Assembly (NCBI GenBank): GCA_045802605.1
Contig: JBJMQS010000047.1
Location: 1-54,815 of the forward strand
Source: JBJMQS01 sp045802605
Lineage (GTDB): Bacteria > Planctomycetota > Planctomycetia > Gemmatales > Gemmataceae
Reading direction: 5' to 3'
Length of the DNA: 54,815 nucleotides
Under the pieces are notes generated by a model. The model had not been told where the DNA came from and searched no databases. It worked only from the letters and a program-made list of their open reading frames with translations. Position 1 is the first letter of the stretch. Each line of letters begins with the position of its first letter. Positions 6,368 through 16,388 of the stretch are shown here, piece by piece. The translations under genes were made by a program, and so were the position numbers.

Positions 6368-8182
6368 TTGAACGCCGACCGCTCATTACTCGTGAAACAG
6401 GTCAAAGAGGCCAACGACATCGTCGCTGTTGTCGGCCACTACCTGAACCTCCGACCGGCCGGCCCGACTTTCAAAGGCCTCTGTCCTTTCCACACTGACT
6501 CACGCCCCTCGCTCGACGTCGATCCGCGGCGACAGCGCTATCGCTGCTGGTCGTGCGGCAAAGTCGGCGATGTATTTACCTTCGTTCAGGAATACGACAA
6601 GGTCAGTTTCGTCGAAGCATTCGAATCACTGGCCCGCCGTGCGGGCATCAACCTTGATCAATACCGCAAACCCGTCGATGCCGCCAAGCTCCGCTTGCTC
6701 GACGCCATGCGCTGGGCTGCCGATCAATACCAGGCGATCTTGCTTGACGATCCGTGTGCAGAATCGGCACGAGCTTACTTGGGCGATCGAAAGCTCCTGG
6801 GTGAGACAGTCCGGAAGTTCGGGATGGGCTACGCGCCGGTCGCCGGTGATTGGCTCGCCCGCCGAGCGGACAAAGCGCCGGTGCCGGTTGAAGCGCTGCT
6901 CGAAGCGGGTTTGCTTGGGACGAGTAGCTATGGCAGCGGTTATTACGACCGCTTCCGCGATCGGGTGATGTTCCCGATTCGCAATCTTCGCGGCGAGACG
7001 GTTGGCTTTGGCGGGCGGATTCTGCCGACTTCGGCATTCGTTTCCACCGCGCCCAAATACTACAATTCCGCCGACAGCGCCATATTCAAGAAGGGTGAGC
7101 TGGTCTACGGCCTGGATCAGGCGCGACTCGCCGCCCAATCGACCGGCTTCCTCGCGGTTGTCGAAGGCTACACCGATGTGTTGATGGCCCACCAGGCCGG
7201 CGTGACCAACGTCGTCGCCACGATGGGCACCGCCCTCACGCCCGACCACATCCGGCAAATGCGCCGCTTCGCTCCGCGGATCGTGCTCGTGTTCGATTCC
7301 GATGAAGGTGGAGCGACTGGCGTGGCCCGCGCACTGGAGCTTTTTGTGCGCGAAGATGTCGATCTCGCGATCGCAACCTTACCTAATGGTCTCGACCCGC
7401 ACGATTTACTGACACAGCGGGGTCCCGCGCCCTTCAAGGAAGCGCTGTCGAGCGCGGTTGACGTGCTAGAGTACAAGCTCCAGCAATTGCTCACGAGCGA
7501 ATCGGCTGGCGGAGTAGAAGCTGGTCGCCGCGCAGTCGAAGCGGTCTTAGGCATCGTGGCACTCGCGCCGCAAAACGCCAACAGCGCCACCGAGGTACGC
7601 CGGCAGTTGATTCTCAGCCGAGTGGCCCATCGCTTCGGATTACGTGAAGCGACCTTGTGGGCTCGGCTCGATGAGCTGCGAAAGTCCCGGCCTGTCGAAC
7701 GAGTAGCCGCTCCGCCAAGCGAGCCCGACGCCGACGAAGTGTCGGTGACAAAGACGCCAGGGTCCGCCGCCGCCGACCCCCTGGAGCGTCAGCTTGTCGA
7801 GGCATTGCTGGCCGAGCCGGTTCTGACGGCGAAGGCCAAAGCCGAAGTGTCCATTGAGGAAATCTCCCATCCAGGATTGCAGCGGATATTGACGGAGATG
7901 TACACCCTTCTGGGGATGGGCATCGTACCGGATATCGATGCATTGCGGATGCGGCTGATCGATAAACCCAAGCTCGCCGATTTTGCGTTGCGAGCGCTGG
8001 AAGTGGGACAGAAAAACCTGGACCGGCTGGCTTGGCTGCAGCAGGTGCTGCAAGCCTTCCGCACCCGCCGCATGGCAAAGACCAGCGGGGCCTTGAAGAG
8101 CCAGCTCAAGTCCGCCACCGCCCCGGAAGATGCGCTCGATCTTTTGCGAAAACTGCAAGAGACGACCGCCGGCGCGGGATAG
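6368..8182 (+). CDS. dnaG: DNA primase DnaG
   Basis: Makes RNA primers at the replication fork. The N-terminal CHC2 zinc finger has Cys39, His42, Cys60 and Cys63 (CPFH...CWSC). The catalytic core has YDRFRDRVMFPI, and the TOPRIM domain has EGYTD with Glu266 and FDSDEGG with Asp310/Asp312. The last 130 or so residues are a helical helicase-binding region. Length 604 is usual. The start is TTG 6368; a stop (TAG 6353) blocks any further extension in frame and no ATG lies near the family N-terminus. GTG 6392 would remove part of the conserved beginning. It is followed by rpoD, the classical dnaG-rpoD pair, here without rpsU in front. Confidence 0.96.
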   Translation: MNADRSLLVKQVKEANDIVAVVGHYLNLRPAGPTFKGLCPFHTDSRPSLDVDPRRQRYRCWSCGKVGDVFTFVQEYDKVSFVEAFESLARRAGINLDQYRKPVDAAKLRLLDAMRWAADQYQAILLDDPCAESARAYLGDRKLLGETVRKFGMGYAPVAGDWLARRADKAPVPVEALLEAGLLGTSSYGSGYYDRFRDRVMFPIRNLRGETVGFGGRILPTSAFVSTAPKYYNSADSAIFKKGELVYGLDQARLAAQSTGFLAVVEGYTDVLMAHQAGVTNVVATMGTALTPDHIRQMRRFAPRIVLVFDSDEGGATGVARALELFVREDVDLAIATLPNGLDPHDLLTQRGPAPFKEALSSAVDVLEYKLQQLLTSESAGGVEAGRRAVEAVLGIVALAPQNANSATEVRRQLILSRVAHRFGLREATLWARLDELRKSRPVERVAAPPSEPDADEVSVTKTPGSAAADPLERQLVEALLAEPVLTAKAKAEVSIEEISHPGLQRILTEMYTLLGMGIVPDIDALRMRLIDKPKLADFALRALEVGQKNLDRLAWLQQVLQAFRTRRMAKTSGALKSQLKSATAPEDALDLLRKLQETTAGAG

Positions 8183-8436
8183 AATACAGGGAGACCTCGC
8201 AAGTCTTCCCTCACGATAAATCCACCGGGTCGCCTCAGGCGAACGGCGGTGCCCCCAACGGGGCGTTTGATGCGGTCGGCAAGGATGTCGGCCACGGTTA
8301 CCTGATAGGGGGCGAATAACCCCCACGTGATGGACTTCCTTTGAATTAGGGCTCTCTCCGTCGGCGGCTGCAAAGCGAAGCCGGCGGCTCGGGGCCGCGA
8401 TGGTCTCTCGACCTGTAGGCGAGGAGGTTGACGGTG

Positions 8437-10089
<1,653 letters not shown>

Positions 10090-10116
10090 AAACCTGCATC
10101 AGTTAGCGATGCGAAA

Positions 10117-10146
10117 GCCCAGGGGCTGCAACCCCTGGGCTTTTTT
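10117..10146 (+). terminator. Rho-independent terminator after rpoD
   Basis: GCCCAGGGG (10117-10125), loop CTGCAA, CCCCTGGGC (10132-10140), then six T. It ends the dnaG-rpoD transcript. Confidence 0.93.
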
Positions 10147-10222
10147 CATGGACGGCGTGAAACCACAAACCCTGAAGGGGATTCTCTTGTACAGTGATAA
10201 TAACGCCGCCCCGGAGACCATC

Positions 10223-10924
10223 ATGCCGACGCTTTCGGAGTTATTCCGCAACATCCACCGACTCCGGCGGCATGCCCGCGATTTGCAGGCCGAGATCGAG
10301 AGGGGGCCGTTGCAACTGAAAGCCCGGCAGAACTTTGCCACTAAACAGGCGGCCGCCCTCCAGGCCGCCAAGGACGCCCTCAAGAAGAAACAGGTGCAAG
10401 TCCTCGATCTGGAAAGCACCCTGAAATCGACCCACGAGACGATGCAGAAATACACCCGGCAACTCAGCGAAGTCAGCGACCCCAAGGCCTACGAAGCCCT
10501 CCAGCACGAGATCGCCACCGCCAAGGCCAAGAGTGCTGAGTTAGAGGAGGCCATCCTCAACGGCATGACTGAAGTTGACGAAATGAAGGCCGCCCTGCCC
10601 GGCCACGAGGAGGCCTCCAAAAAGGCCGCCGCGGACCTGGCGGCCTTTGACACGGATAACAAAGCCAAGCTGGCCCGGCTCGCCGAGGAAATGAAGCGGA
10701 CGCAAGCCGAGCTAAAAACCGCCGAAGTTGAGATCCCAGACGAAGTTCGGCCCGAATACGTACGGCGGGTGGCATCATATGGGGCGGACGCCCTGGCAGC
10801 CGTCGAGAACGGTTGTTGCGCCTATTGCCGGACCGGGGCGTCGCAGCAGCAGGTCTTGAATTTGCATCGGGGGCACTTTATTACGTGCACGTCGTGTTAC
10901 CGCGGGCTCTATTTGCCCGAGTGA
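10223..10924 (+). CDS. Coiled-coil protein with C-terminal C4 zinc ribbon
   Basis: 233 residues. A long charged coiled coil (about residues 1-170, rich in A, K, E and Q) is followed by a four-cysteine zinc ribbon at the end: Cys199, Cys202 (CAYC) and Cys222, Cys225 (CTSC). This is the architecture of the COG1579/PF02591 family, thought to act in ribosome or nucleic-acid related functions; the exact role is uncertain. ATG 10223 starts a protein with the family beginning and has GGAGA about 8 nt upstream. The longer frame from 10073 would overlap rpoD and read through its terminator, so it was rejected. Confidence 0.85.
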   Translation: MPTLSELFRNIHRLRRHARDLQAEIERGPLQLKARQNFATKQAAALQAAKDALKKKQVQVLDLESTLKSTHETMQKYTRQLSEVSDPKAYEALQHEIATAKAKSAELEEAILNGMTEVDEMKAALPGHEEASKKAAADLAAFDTDNKAKLARLAEEMKRTQAELKTAEVEIPDEVRPEYVRRVASYGADALAAVENGCCAYCRTGASQQQVLNLHRGHFITCTSCYRGLYLPE

Positions 10925-11089
10925 CCAAGAAACCCGGCAAGGTTTCCCTGATTGGATGTATAGTCGATTAGTGGGTCCGAGCCCGGGGTTGTCGCCTGGC
11001 CCATTCGCCAGCTATGATTCCAGACACAGCCACGACTCGCGGACTCGAGCCCAAACTGCGGACGGACTCGCCAAAAGGCGAGATAGGTC

Positions 11090-11533
11090 ATGCAAAGCGG
11101 AACGGTTTCTCCCGAGCAAGTAGACACGGCCCCGAAGGTCGAGAAGCTCAGCGTTTACGCCGAGTGTGAGGCCGAGGCCGAAAAGTTCAAATGGATTGAA
11201 AGCGAAAAGGCCGGTTGCGATTTGGGTGAGGGAGCGATTCGGCGGTGGGTTAAAGATCATTGGTGCGGTTATCTGCGGTCGAAATGGTTGGAGCATCTAC
11301 AAGGCAAACGGTTTTGGGTCGAATTGGATCGCGGTGATTTTGGACTGCTTTTGCGAGAGTTTAAAGACGACCAAATTTTGCTGGACCGAATCCTCGATCG
11401 ACTCAAAGACGGCCAAGAGAATCTGGACATTATTTGTTGGGCCCGCGAATTTCAAATCCCCGCCGACCGCGTCCTAAAAATCCTCGAAGCACTCGACATC
11501 AACTCGCGAAGACTGGCACATCGGTTCGAATAA
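11090..11533 (+). CDS. Hypothetical protein
   Basis: 147 residues, rich in Trp, Asp and Glu, with no signal peptide or membrane helix. Segments such as GAIRRWVKDHWCGYLRSKW, ELDRGDFGLLLREF and LDRILDRLKDGQENLD suggest a compact helical cytoplasmic protein. A weak AGG lies 4-6 nt before ATG 11090. The gene is followed by a terminator. It resembles uncharacterised planctomycete proteins from memory, but no function can be assigned. The upstream gap 10925-11089 shows no recognised element. Confidence 0.7.
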   Translation: MQSGTVSPEQVDTAPKVEKLSVYAECEAEAEKFKWIESEKAGCDLGEGAIRRWVKDHWCGYLRSKWLEHLQGKRFWVELDRGDFGLLLREFKDDQILLDRILDRLKDGQENLDIICWAREFQIPADRVLKILEALDINSRRLAHRFE

Positions 11534-11562
11534 GAGAAGTCAGAATGCAGGAAAGTCGTAAG

Positions 11563-11590
11563 CCGCGTCAGAAGTGACGGCGGTTTTTTT
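11563..11590 (+). terminator. Rho-independent terminator
   Basis: CCGCGTCA, loop GAAG, TGACGGCGG with a one-base bulge, then seven T (11584-11590). It ends the plus-strand gene at 11090. It touches the stop of the minus-strand efflux adaptor (11589). Confidence 0.8.
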
Positions 11591-12968
11591 ATTGGATGAT
11601 CTGGCCATCCGCGATTCCCATCGGGCTGCCGACCACTGGCTCATCGCCATGCCAGTCTTGCCACGCACTTGTTCCTGGCGTCCGCCATTTGAGAGCCTGC
11701 GTAAACTCGCCATCGGTTTGCCCCACGAGCACGGCCGTGCGCACCGCCTTGCCATCGATCACTCGGTAGCACATTGTATCGTCAGACTGTTTTTGCAGAG
11801 CCGCGACAGGTAAGGTCCAGGCGGCCGGCAAGGTTACGGTCAGGTGGGCATACACATACATGCCGGGCCGCAGGCGAGCGTTGGAGTTAGGCAAGTCGAT
11901 TTCGGTCCGCAGCGTTCGCGAGCCTGGCTGGAGTGCCCACGACGTCCGCGTGACTCGGCCAACACGTTCCGCACCGCCGAGGGCTTGCACTAGAATCTTG
12001 GCCTCCGTGCCGTCCGCGATCAGGCCGGCATCGCTTTCGGGCACGTCCACAAATACCCTCACGGGATCGACACGGGTGATTGTGTAAATCGCCTCGCCCT
12101 TGCCGGTGCCGGGCTGGAGGAGATGCCCGATGTCAATAGTCCGCCGCGTCACGACGCCCGCGAACGGAGCCCGGATCTTCGTGTATTGCAGCATTGCCTG
12201 CACGCGGCGCAGGTCCGCTTCCGCCACGCTGTGCCGAGCTTGAGCACCGCGGACATCCGCACTAGCCTTTTCCTGCTCTGCTTTCGCTTTGCGAATCTGC
12301 GCTTCGGCGGACGCCACCCGCGCTTGCGCTTCGTTCCGAGCGCCCTCGGCCGCTCGAAACTGATTGGTTGTCTCATCCCGGGTCTGCTCGTCGATGACGT
12401 GGTCTTTCACGAGGTTATTGACCCGCCGCGATTCGGACTCCCAGCGATCATAGTTGGCTTGCGCCTTGCCCAGGCCCGCGTGCGCCTCGCGCTCGGCTGC
12501 TTCGGCCGTTTCGATCGACGCCTTGCTGCTGGCTTCGGCTTTTTTGGCTTGCTCGATGCCGGTCTCAGCTTGTTTAACCAGCGCTTCCTTTTGGTGTCCT
12601 TCCTCTTCCAACTCGGGAACGCTGATCTCGGCCAGCACCTGGCCGACGGTCACGCGGTCGCCCATGTCGGCCTTCACCGTAGTGACGTAGCCTGAGATCT
12701 TGGCGTAGAGTGGCGTCTCTTCAAATGCCTGAATTGTGCCCGGCTGCTCGATCACGCGGCGAAGGGCCCGTTGCTGCGGCGTGACGATGGGTCGGGCAGC
12801 GGCCGCCTTCGCGGCAGGTTTTTCAGGCGTCGGAGTGTTTGGCCGGGCACAACCCAACGAGAATGAGCTAACCACAGAGACACAGAGAGCACAGAGAAAA
12901 CCAAATCTTCGTTTTGGTTTTCTCTGTGCTCTCTGTGTCTCTGTGGTTAATTCTTTATTCTTCGACAT
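11589..12968 (-). CDS. RND efflux periplasmic adaptor (membrane fusion protein)
   Basis: 459 residues, HlyD/AcrA type. It bridges the inner-membrane pump and the outer-membrane channel. The order is: signal region; barrel-sandwich half (GTIQAFEETPLYAKISGYV, DMGDRVTVGQVLAEI); a long alpha-helical hairpin rich in Ala/Glu/Lys (about 140-250); then YTKIRAPFAGVVTRRTIDIG and a beta-barrel (DPVRVFVDVPESDAGLIADG). The start is ATG 12968 with AAGGGG about 7 nt upstream; it overlaps the pump stop by 14 nt, so translation is probably coupled. Residues 7-34 are encoded by hairpin repeat copy C: the first arm gives a basic n-region and the second a hydrophobic core FGFLCALCVSVV. A lipobox-like SLGC follows at 37-40; it is non-ideal at -3. 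Confidence 0.93.
   Translation of the reverse strand: MSKNKELTTETQRAQRKPKRRFGFLCALCVSVVSSFSLGCARPNTPTPEKPAAKAAAARPIVTPQQRALRRVIEQPGTIQAFEETPLYAKISGYVTTVKADMGDRVTVGQVLAEISVPELEEEGHQKEALVKQAETGIEQAKKAEASSKASIETAEAAEREAHAGLGKAQANYDRWESESRRVNNLVKDHVIDEQTRDETTNQFRAAEGARNEAQARVASAEAQIRKAKAEQEKASADVRGAQARHSVAEADLRRVQAMLQYTKIRAPFAGVVTRRTIDIGHLLQPGTGKGEAIYTITRVDPVRVFVDVPESDAGLIADGTEAKILVQALGGAERVGRVTRTSWALQPGSRTLRTEIDLPNSNARLRPGMYVYAHLTVTLPAAWTLPVAALQKQSDDTMCYRVIDGKAVRTAVLVGQTDGEFTQALKWRTPGTSAWQDWHGDEPVVGSPMGIADGQIIQ
12869..12949. repeat. CRCAGAGA-family hairpin, copy C, inside a coding sequence
   Basis: Perfect 37-bp arms at 12869-12905 and 12913-12949 with a 7-nt loop. They begin TAACCACAGAGACACAGAGA. 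This is the longest perfect copy in the window, hence possibly the youngest. It lies in frame in the 5' end of the RND adaptor gene. Confidence 0.97.
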
Positions 12969-15900
12969 TGTCGCCCCTTTGCTCCAAGTCAGGAGCATAC
13001 AGCGAAACCGGCTGTGGCCTGCGCGAGCCCATGACTAAGGCATACACCGCCGGCAACACCAAAAGTGTCGCGGCCGTGGATGCCACGAGGCCGCCGATGA
13101 CGGCGCGACCGAGTGGCGCTGTTTGATCGCCGCCTTCGCCCCAACCCAGTGCCATTGGCACCATGCCGGCGACCATCGCTGCGCTGGTCATCAGAACCGG
13201 ACGGATGCGGCCCATCGCGCCCGCGCTAGCCGCCGCTTTCGTGTCTAATCCGCTTTGCCGCTTCCGCTCGGCAAACGTCACGAGCAAGATCGCATTCGCC
13301 ACCGACACGCCAACGGCCATGATCGACCCCATAAACGATTGCAGATTCAACGTCGAGCGGGTGGCCCAAAGCGACAGGGTAATGCCGGCCAAAACCGCGG
13401 GCACCGTGGCGATCGAAACCAAAGCCAACCGCGGCGATTGATAATAGGCGGTGAGCATCAAGAGAATGACCACGACGGCCATCCCCAAACCCAAACGCAG
13501 GCTGCGAAAGAGTTCGCCCAGTGGTTCCACCTGGCCTCGAACATCCACATCGACACCTGCGGGGGGCTTCCCTGCATCGGCGACGGCGCGAGCCACCTGA
13601 GCGCTGACGCGGCCCAAATCCTCGCCTTCGATGTTGGCTGTCATGCTAACGAGCCGCATCATGTTGTAGCGATCGAGTTCACCGGGCATGGTGCCGCGAT
13701 GCACTTGGGCAACATCGCGCAGCAGCCGAATCTCACCGTCCACCTGCTTGATGGGTACGGCCTCGATGTCGGCCACCGATTTCATGAGTGATTGCGGAAT
13801 TTCGACCTGCACTTGATAGCCAATCCCGCTGTTGGGATCGCGCCAGAAATTCGGCAACGTAAATCGGCTCGACGACGTGGCAGCCACAAGTGATTTCGCG
13901 ACCTCCTGCGCCGTGACGCCGCTGAACGCCGCCTGTTCACGATTGACGGTCACTTCAACGGTCGGATAATCCAGCGACTGTCCATACTGGAGATCGCAGA
14001 GCGCCGGTATTTTCTGGAGATTAGCGAAGACTTTGGCGGCATGAGCACGGTTGTCAGCCAACTTCGGGCCGCTCACGATCACCTCAATCGGGGTCGTTGA
14101 GCCAAAGCTCATCACCTCGTTAACGATGTCCGCCGGCTCGAAGCTCAGGCGAAGCTGGCTCACCTCCTGCTCAACGCGCGACGCGGGTATGCCTTCATCG
14201 CGCCACTTTTGCGCGAGCCAGGATTGCAGATGGCTCGGCAGGGATTCACGCAGCCGGCGTTTGACGGCCTCGATCCGAGCGGCGTCCTTTTTCAAAGCGA
14301 TGCGGAGCACGGATTCTTGCGGGCCGCTCATCCACAAGTACACGTTGTTGACCGCGTAGCCAGCAGGAACCGCACCGACATAGCCCACGCTCGTGGCGAT
14401 CTTGTCCGCGCCGATCTCTCGACCAATGGCCGCGAGCGTCTCTTCGGCTATGGCCTCGGTCTGCTCGATTCGCGTGCCCGCAGGAGCGCGGATGCGCACC
14501 TGAAACTGGCCCGCATCGACCTGCGGGAAGATCTCCGTGCCTAACCGAAACCCTACCACGAGTACGATGGCGAGCATGGCGGCCAAATACGCCGGCCCCA
14601 CCACCCAGCGGGCCGAGATGATCGCCCCAAAGAATTTACCTGCCAATCGCCCCAGCGGATGCGTGCTTTCGTGCGGTGCGCCGGCGTGCCGCAATACCAG
14701 CACCGACAGTACCGGCACCAGTGTGCTACTCAGCAAATAGGATGCGATCATCGCGAAACCGACGGCTAGCGACAGCGGCACGAACAGGGCGCGGGCCGCG
14801 CCTTGCATGAGGAAGGAGGGGATAAAGACAGCCAATACGCACAGCATTGCCAACAGACGGGGAATCATCGTTTCGTCGTTGGCCTTGATGACCGCTTCAC
14901 CGAGCGAGTCACCACGATCCAGATGCGTGTGAATGTTCTCGACCGCGACGGTGGATTCATCGACCAGGATCCCCACAGCGAGCGCCAGGCCACCTAGTGT
15001 CATCAGATTGATCGTCTGCCCCGTTAAAGCCAACGCGATCACTGAGCTGATGAGCGCCAGCGGGATATTCACAATCACGACGATCACGCTGCGCCAGTCG
15101 CGCAGGAATACAAGCACCATGAGTCCGGTGAGAAAGGCGCCCAAGGCCGACTCGACCGCCACATTCTCGATCGCGCCGGTGACATATGGCGACTGGTCAA
15201 ATTCAAAGCTGACGTGGATGTCCGGCGGCAGCACCGCACGCATCCGCGGCAAGTTCGCGCGAATCGCATCGACGACCGCGGTCGTCGATGCCTCAGCCCG
15301 CTTCGTCGCCAGGATGTACACCGCTCGCTTCCCATTGACCAGCGCATAGCCCGTCGGGATGTCGGCGGCGACTTCGATCACCGGAGCGATGTCGCGCAGA
15401 AAGACCTTCTTGTCCCGCCCGATCGGAATCGCCCCGAAGTCGGCGGGCCGAACCGCCATAGAGTTCACGGGCACCAGTGGAATCTGTTCCTGAATGCGGA
15501 CGTTGCCCGAGGGGCTGATCGCATTCCCGGCCACGAGCGATTGCACCACATCGTCGGCCGAAAGGTTGTAAGCCCGCAGCCGATCTGGGTTGGCTCGGAT
15601 CACAACGGTCTTTTGCATGCCGCCAAAGGGTGGGGGAGCGGACACGCCGGGGATCTTGGCGAACATCGGTCGAACTTTGAACAGGGCGTCGTCTTGGATC
15701 TGATCGACAGTTTTCGTTTCGCTCGAAAGCACAAGATAACCGACGGGGACCGATCCCGTGTCGAATCGCATGATGAACGGCGGCACGGTGCCTGGCGGCA
15801 TGAAGGCCCGCGAGCGATCGACCTGTCCCACGGTCTCAGCCATCGCCTGCGCCATGTCGGTGCCGGGGTGAAACACCAGCTTCATGAGGGCCACGCCCTG

Positions 15901-16155
15901 CACGTTTTTGGACTCAACGTGATGGATGCCGCCGATGTAGAGGAAGTGGTATTCGTAATAGTTCGTCAGCAGCCCCTCCATCTGGGCTGGGTCCATGCCG
16001 CCGTACGGCTGACTGACGTAGATGACGGGCAAATCGAGATTCGGAAAGATATCCACCTTCATACGAGTCAGTGCGAAGGCCCCTCCCGCCGCCAATGCAA
16101 TCATGGCAACGATGATGGTGACCGGCCGACGCAGAGCAAAAACGATTGGATTCAT
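12955..16155 (-). CDS. RND efflux permease (AcrB/HAE-type)
   Basis: 1066 residues with the usual 12-helix, two-porter-domain layout: N-terminal MNPIVFALRRPVTIIVAMIA; first periplasmic porter; helices 2-6 including LALAVGILVDESTVAVENI; second porter; helices 8-12. In the helix-4 relay Asp is kept but the second Asp is Glu (VDES). In helix 10 the AcrB lysine motif SAKN is replaced by SVAN, so the proton relay differs from the drug-pump paradigm. It belongs to a subfamily coupled with planctomycete adaptors. It is the middle gene of a minus-strand operon: channel (16389), pump, adaptor. The substrate is not known. Confidence 0.93.
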   Translation of the reverse strand: MNPIVFALRRPVTIIVAMIALAAGGAFALTRMKVDIFPNLDLPVIYVSQPYGGMDPAQMEGLLTNYYEYHFLYIGGIHHVESKNVQGVALMKLVFHPGTDMAQAMAETVGQVDRSRAFMPPGTVPPFIMRFDTGSVPVGYLVLSSETKTVDQIQDDALFKVRPMFAKIPGVSAPPPFGGMQKTVVIRANPDRLRAYNLSADDVVQSLVAGNAISPSGNVRIQEQIPLVPVNSMAVRPADFGAIPIGRDKKVFLRDIAPVIEVAADIPTGYALVNGKRAVYILATKRAEASTTAVVDAIRANLPRMRAVLPPDIHVSFEFDQSPYVTGAIENVAVESALGAFLTGLMVLVFLRDWRSVIVVIVNIPLALISSVIALALTGQTINLMTLGGLALAVGILVDESTVAVENIHTHLDRGDSLGEAVIKANDETMIPRLLAMLCVLAVFIPSFLMQGAARALFVPLSLAVGFAMIASYLLSSTLVPVLSVLVLRHAGAPHESTHPLGRLAGKFFGAIISARWVVGPAYLAAMLAIVLVVGFRLGTEIFPQVDAGQFQVRIRAPAGTRIEQTEAIAEETLAAIGREIGADKIATSVGYVGAVPAGYAVNNVYLWMSGPQESVLRIALKKDAARIEAVKRRLRESLPSHLQSWLAQKWRDEGIPASRVEQEVSQLRLSFEPADIVNEVMSFGSTTPIEVIVSGPKLADNRAHAAKVFANLQKIPALCDLQYGQSLDYPTVEVTVNREQAAFSGVTAQEVAKSLVAATSSSRFTLPNFWRDPNSGIGYQVQVEIPQSLMKSVADIEAVPIKQVDGEIRLLRDVAQVHRGTMPGELDRYNMMRLVSMTANIEGEDLGRVSAQVARAVADAGKPPAGVDVDVRGQVEPLGELFRSLRLGLGMAVVVILLMLTAYYQSPRLALVSIATVPAVLAGITLSLWATRSTLNLQSFMGSIMAVGVSVANAILLVTFAERKRQSGLDTKAAASAGAMGRIRPVLMTSAAMVAGMVPMALGWGEGGDQTAPLGRAVIGGLVASTAATLLVLPAVYALVMGSRRPQPVSLYAPDLEQRGDNVEE

Positions 16156-16226
16156 TCAGTGGCAGCTTCGTGGCCGAGGGTTCGATCGTCGCGGCGACCA
16201 AATTCTGTGCGTATATTTATTTCCTC

Positions 16227-16331
16227 GCCGGGTCTGAAGGTTTCAGATTTCGTGGCTTGGTCTGAAGCTTCTTCCATTTCGTGGCCGGGTCTGAAGGTCG
16301 CCTCTGGCGACCGAAGACCCGGCCACGAAAT
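16227..16331. repeat. Tandem 28-bp repeat ending in a palindrome
   Basis: Units GCCGGGTCTGAAGGT at 16227 and 16284, with a diverged copy GCTTGGTCTGAAGCT near 16255, spaced 28-29 bp with TTTCGTG at the joints. The last unit is one arm of a palindrome: 16276-16302 pairs with 16306-16331 around TCT. It sits in the 233-bp gap between channel and pump genes of the efflux operon. The rest of the gap shows nothing. Confidence 0.8.
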
Positions 16332-16388
16332 CCTTAAGGACCCTGGCCCCGCACCCTTGAGAACCCCGCCCGGCCACCAAACTGGGAG

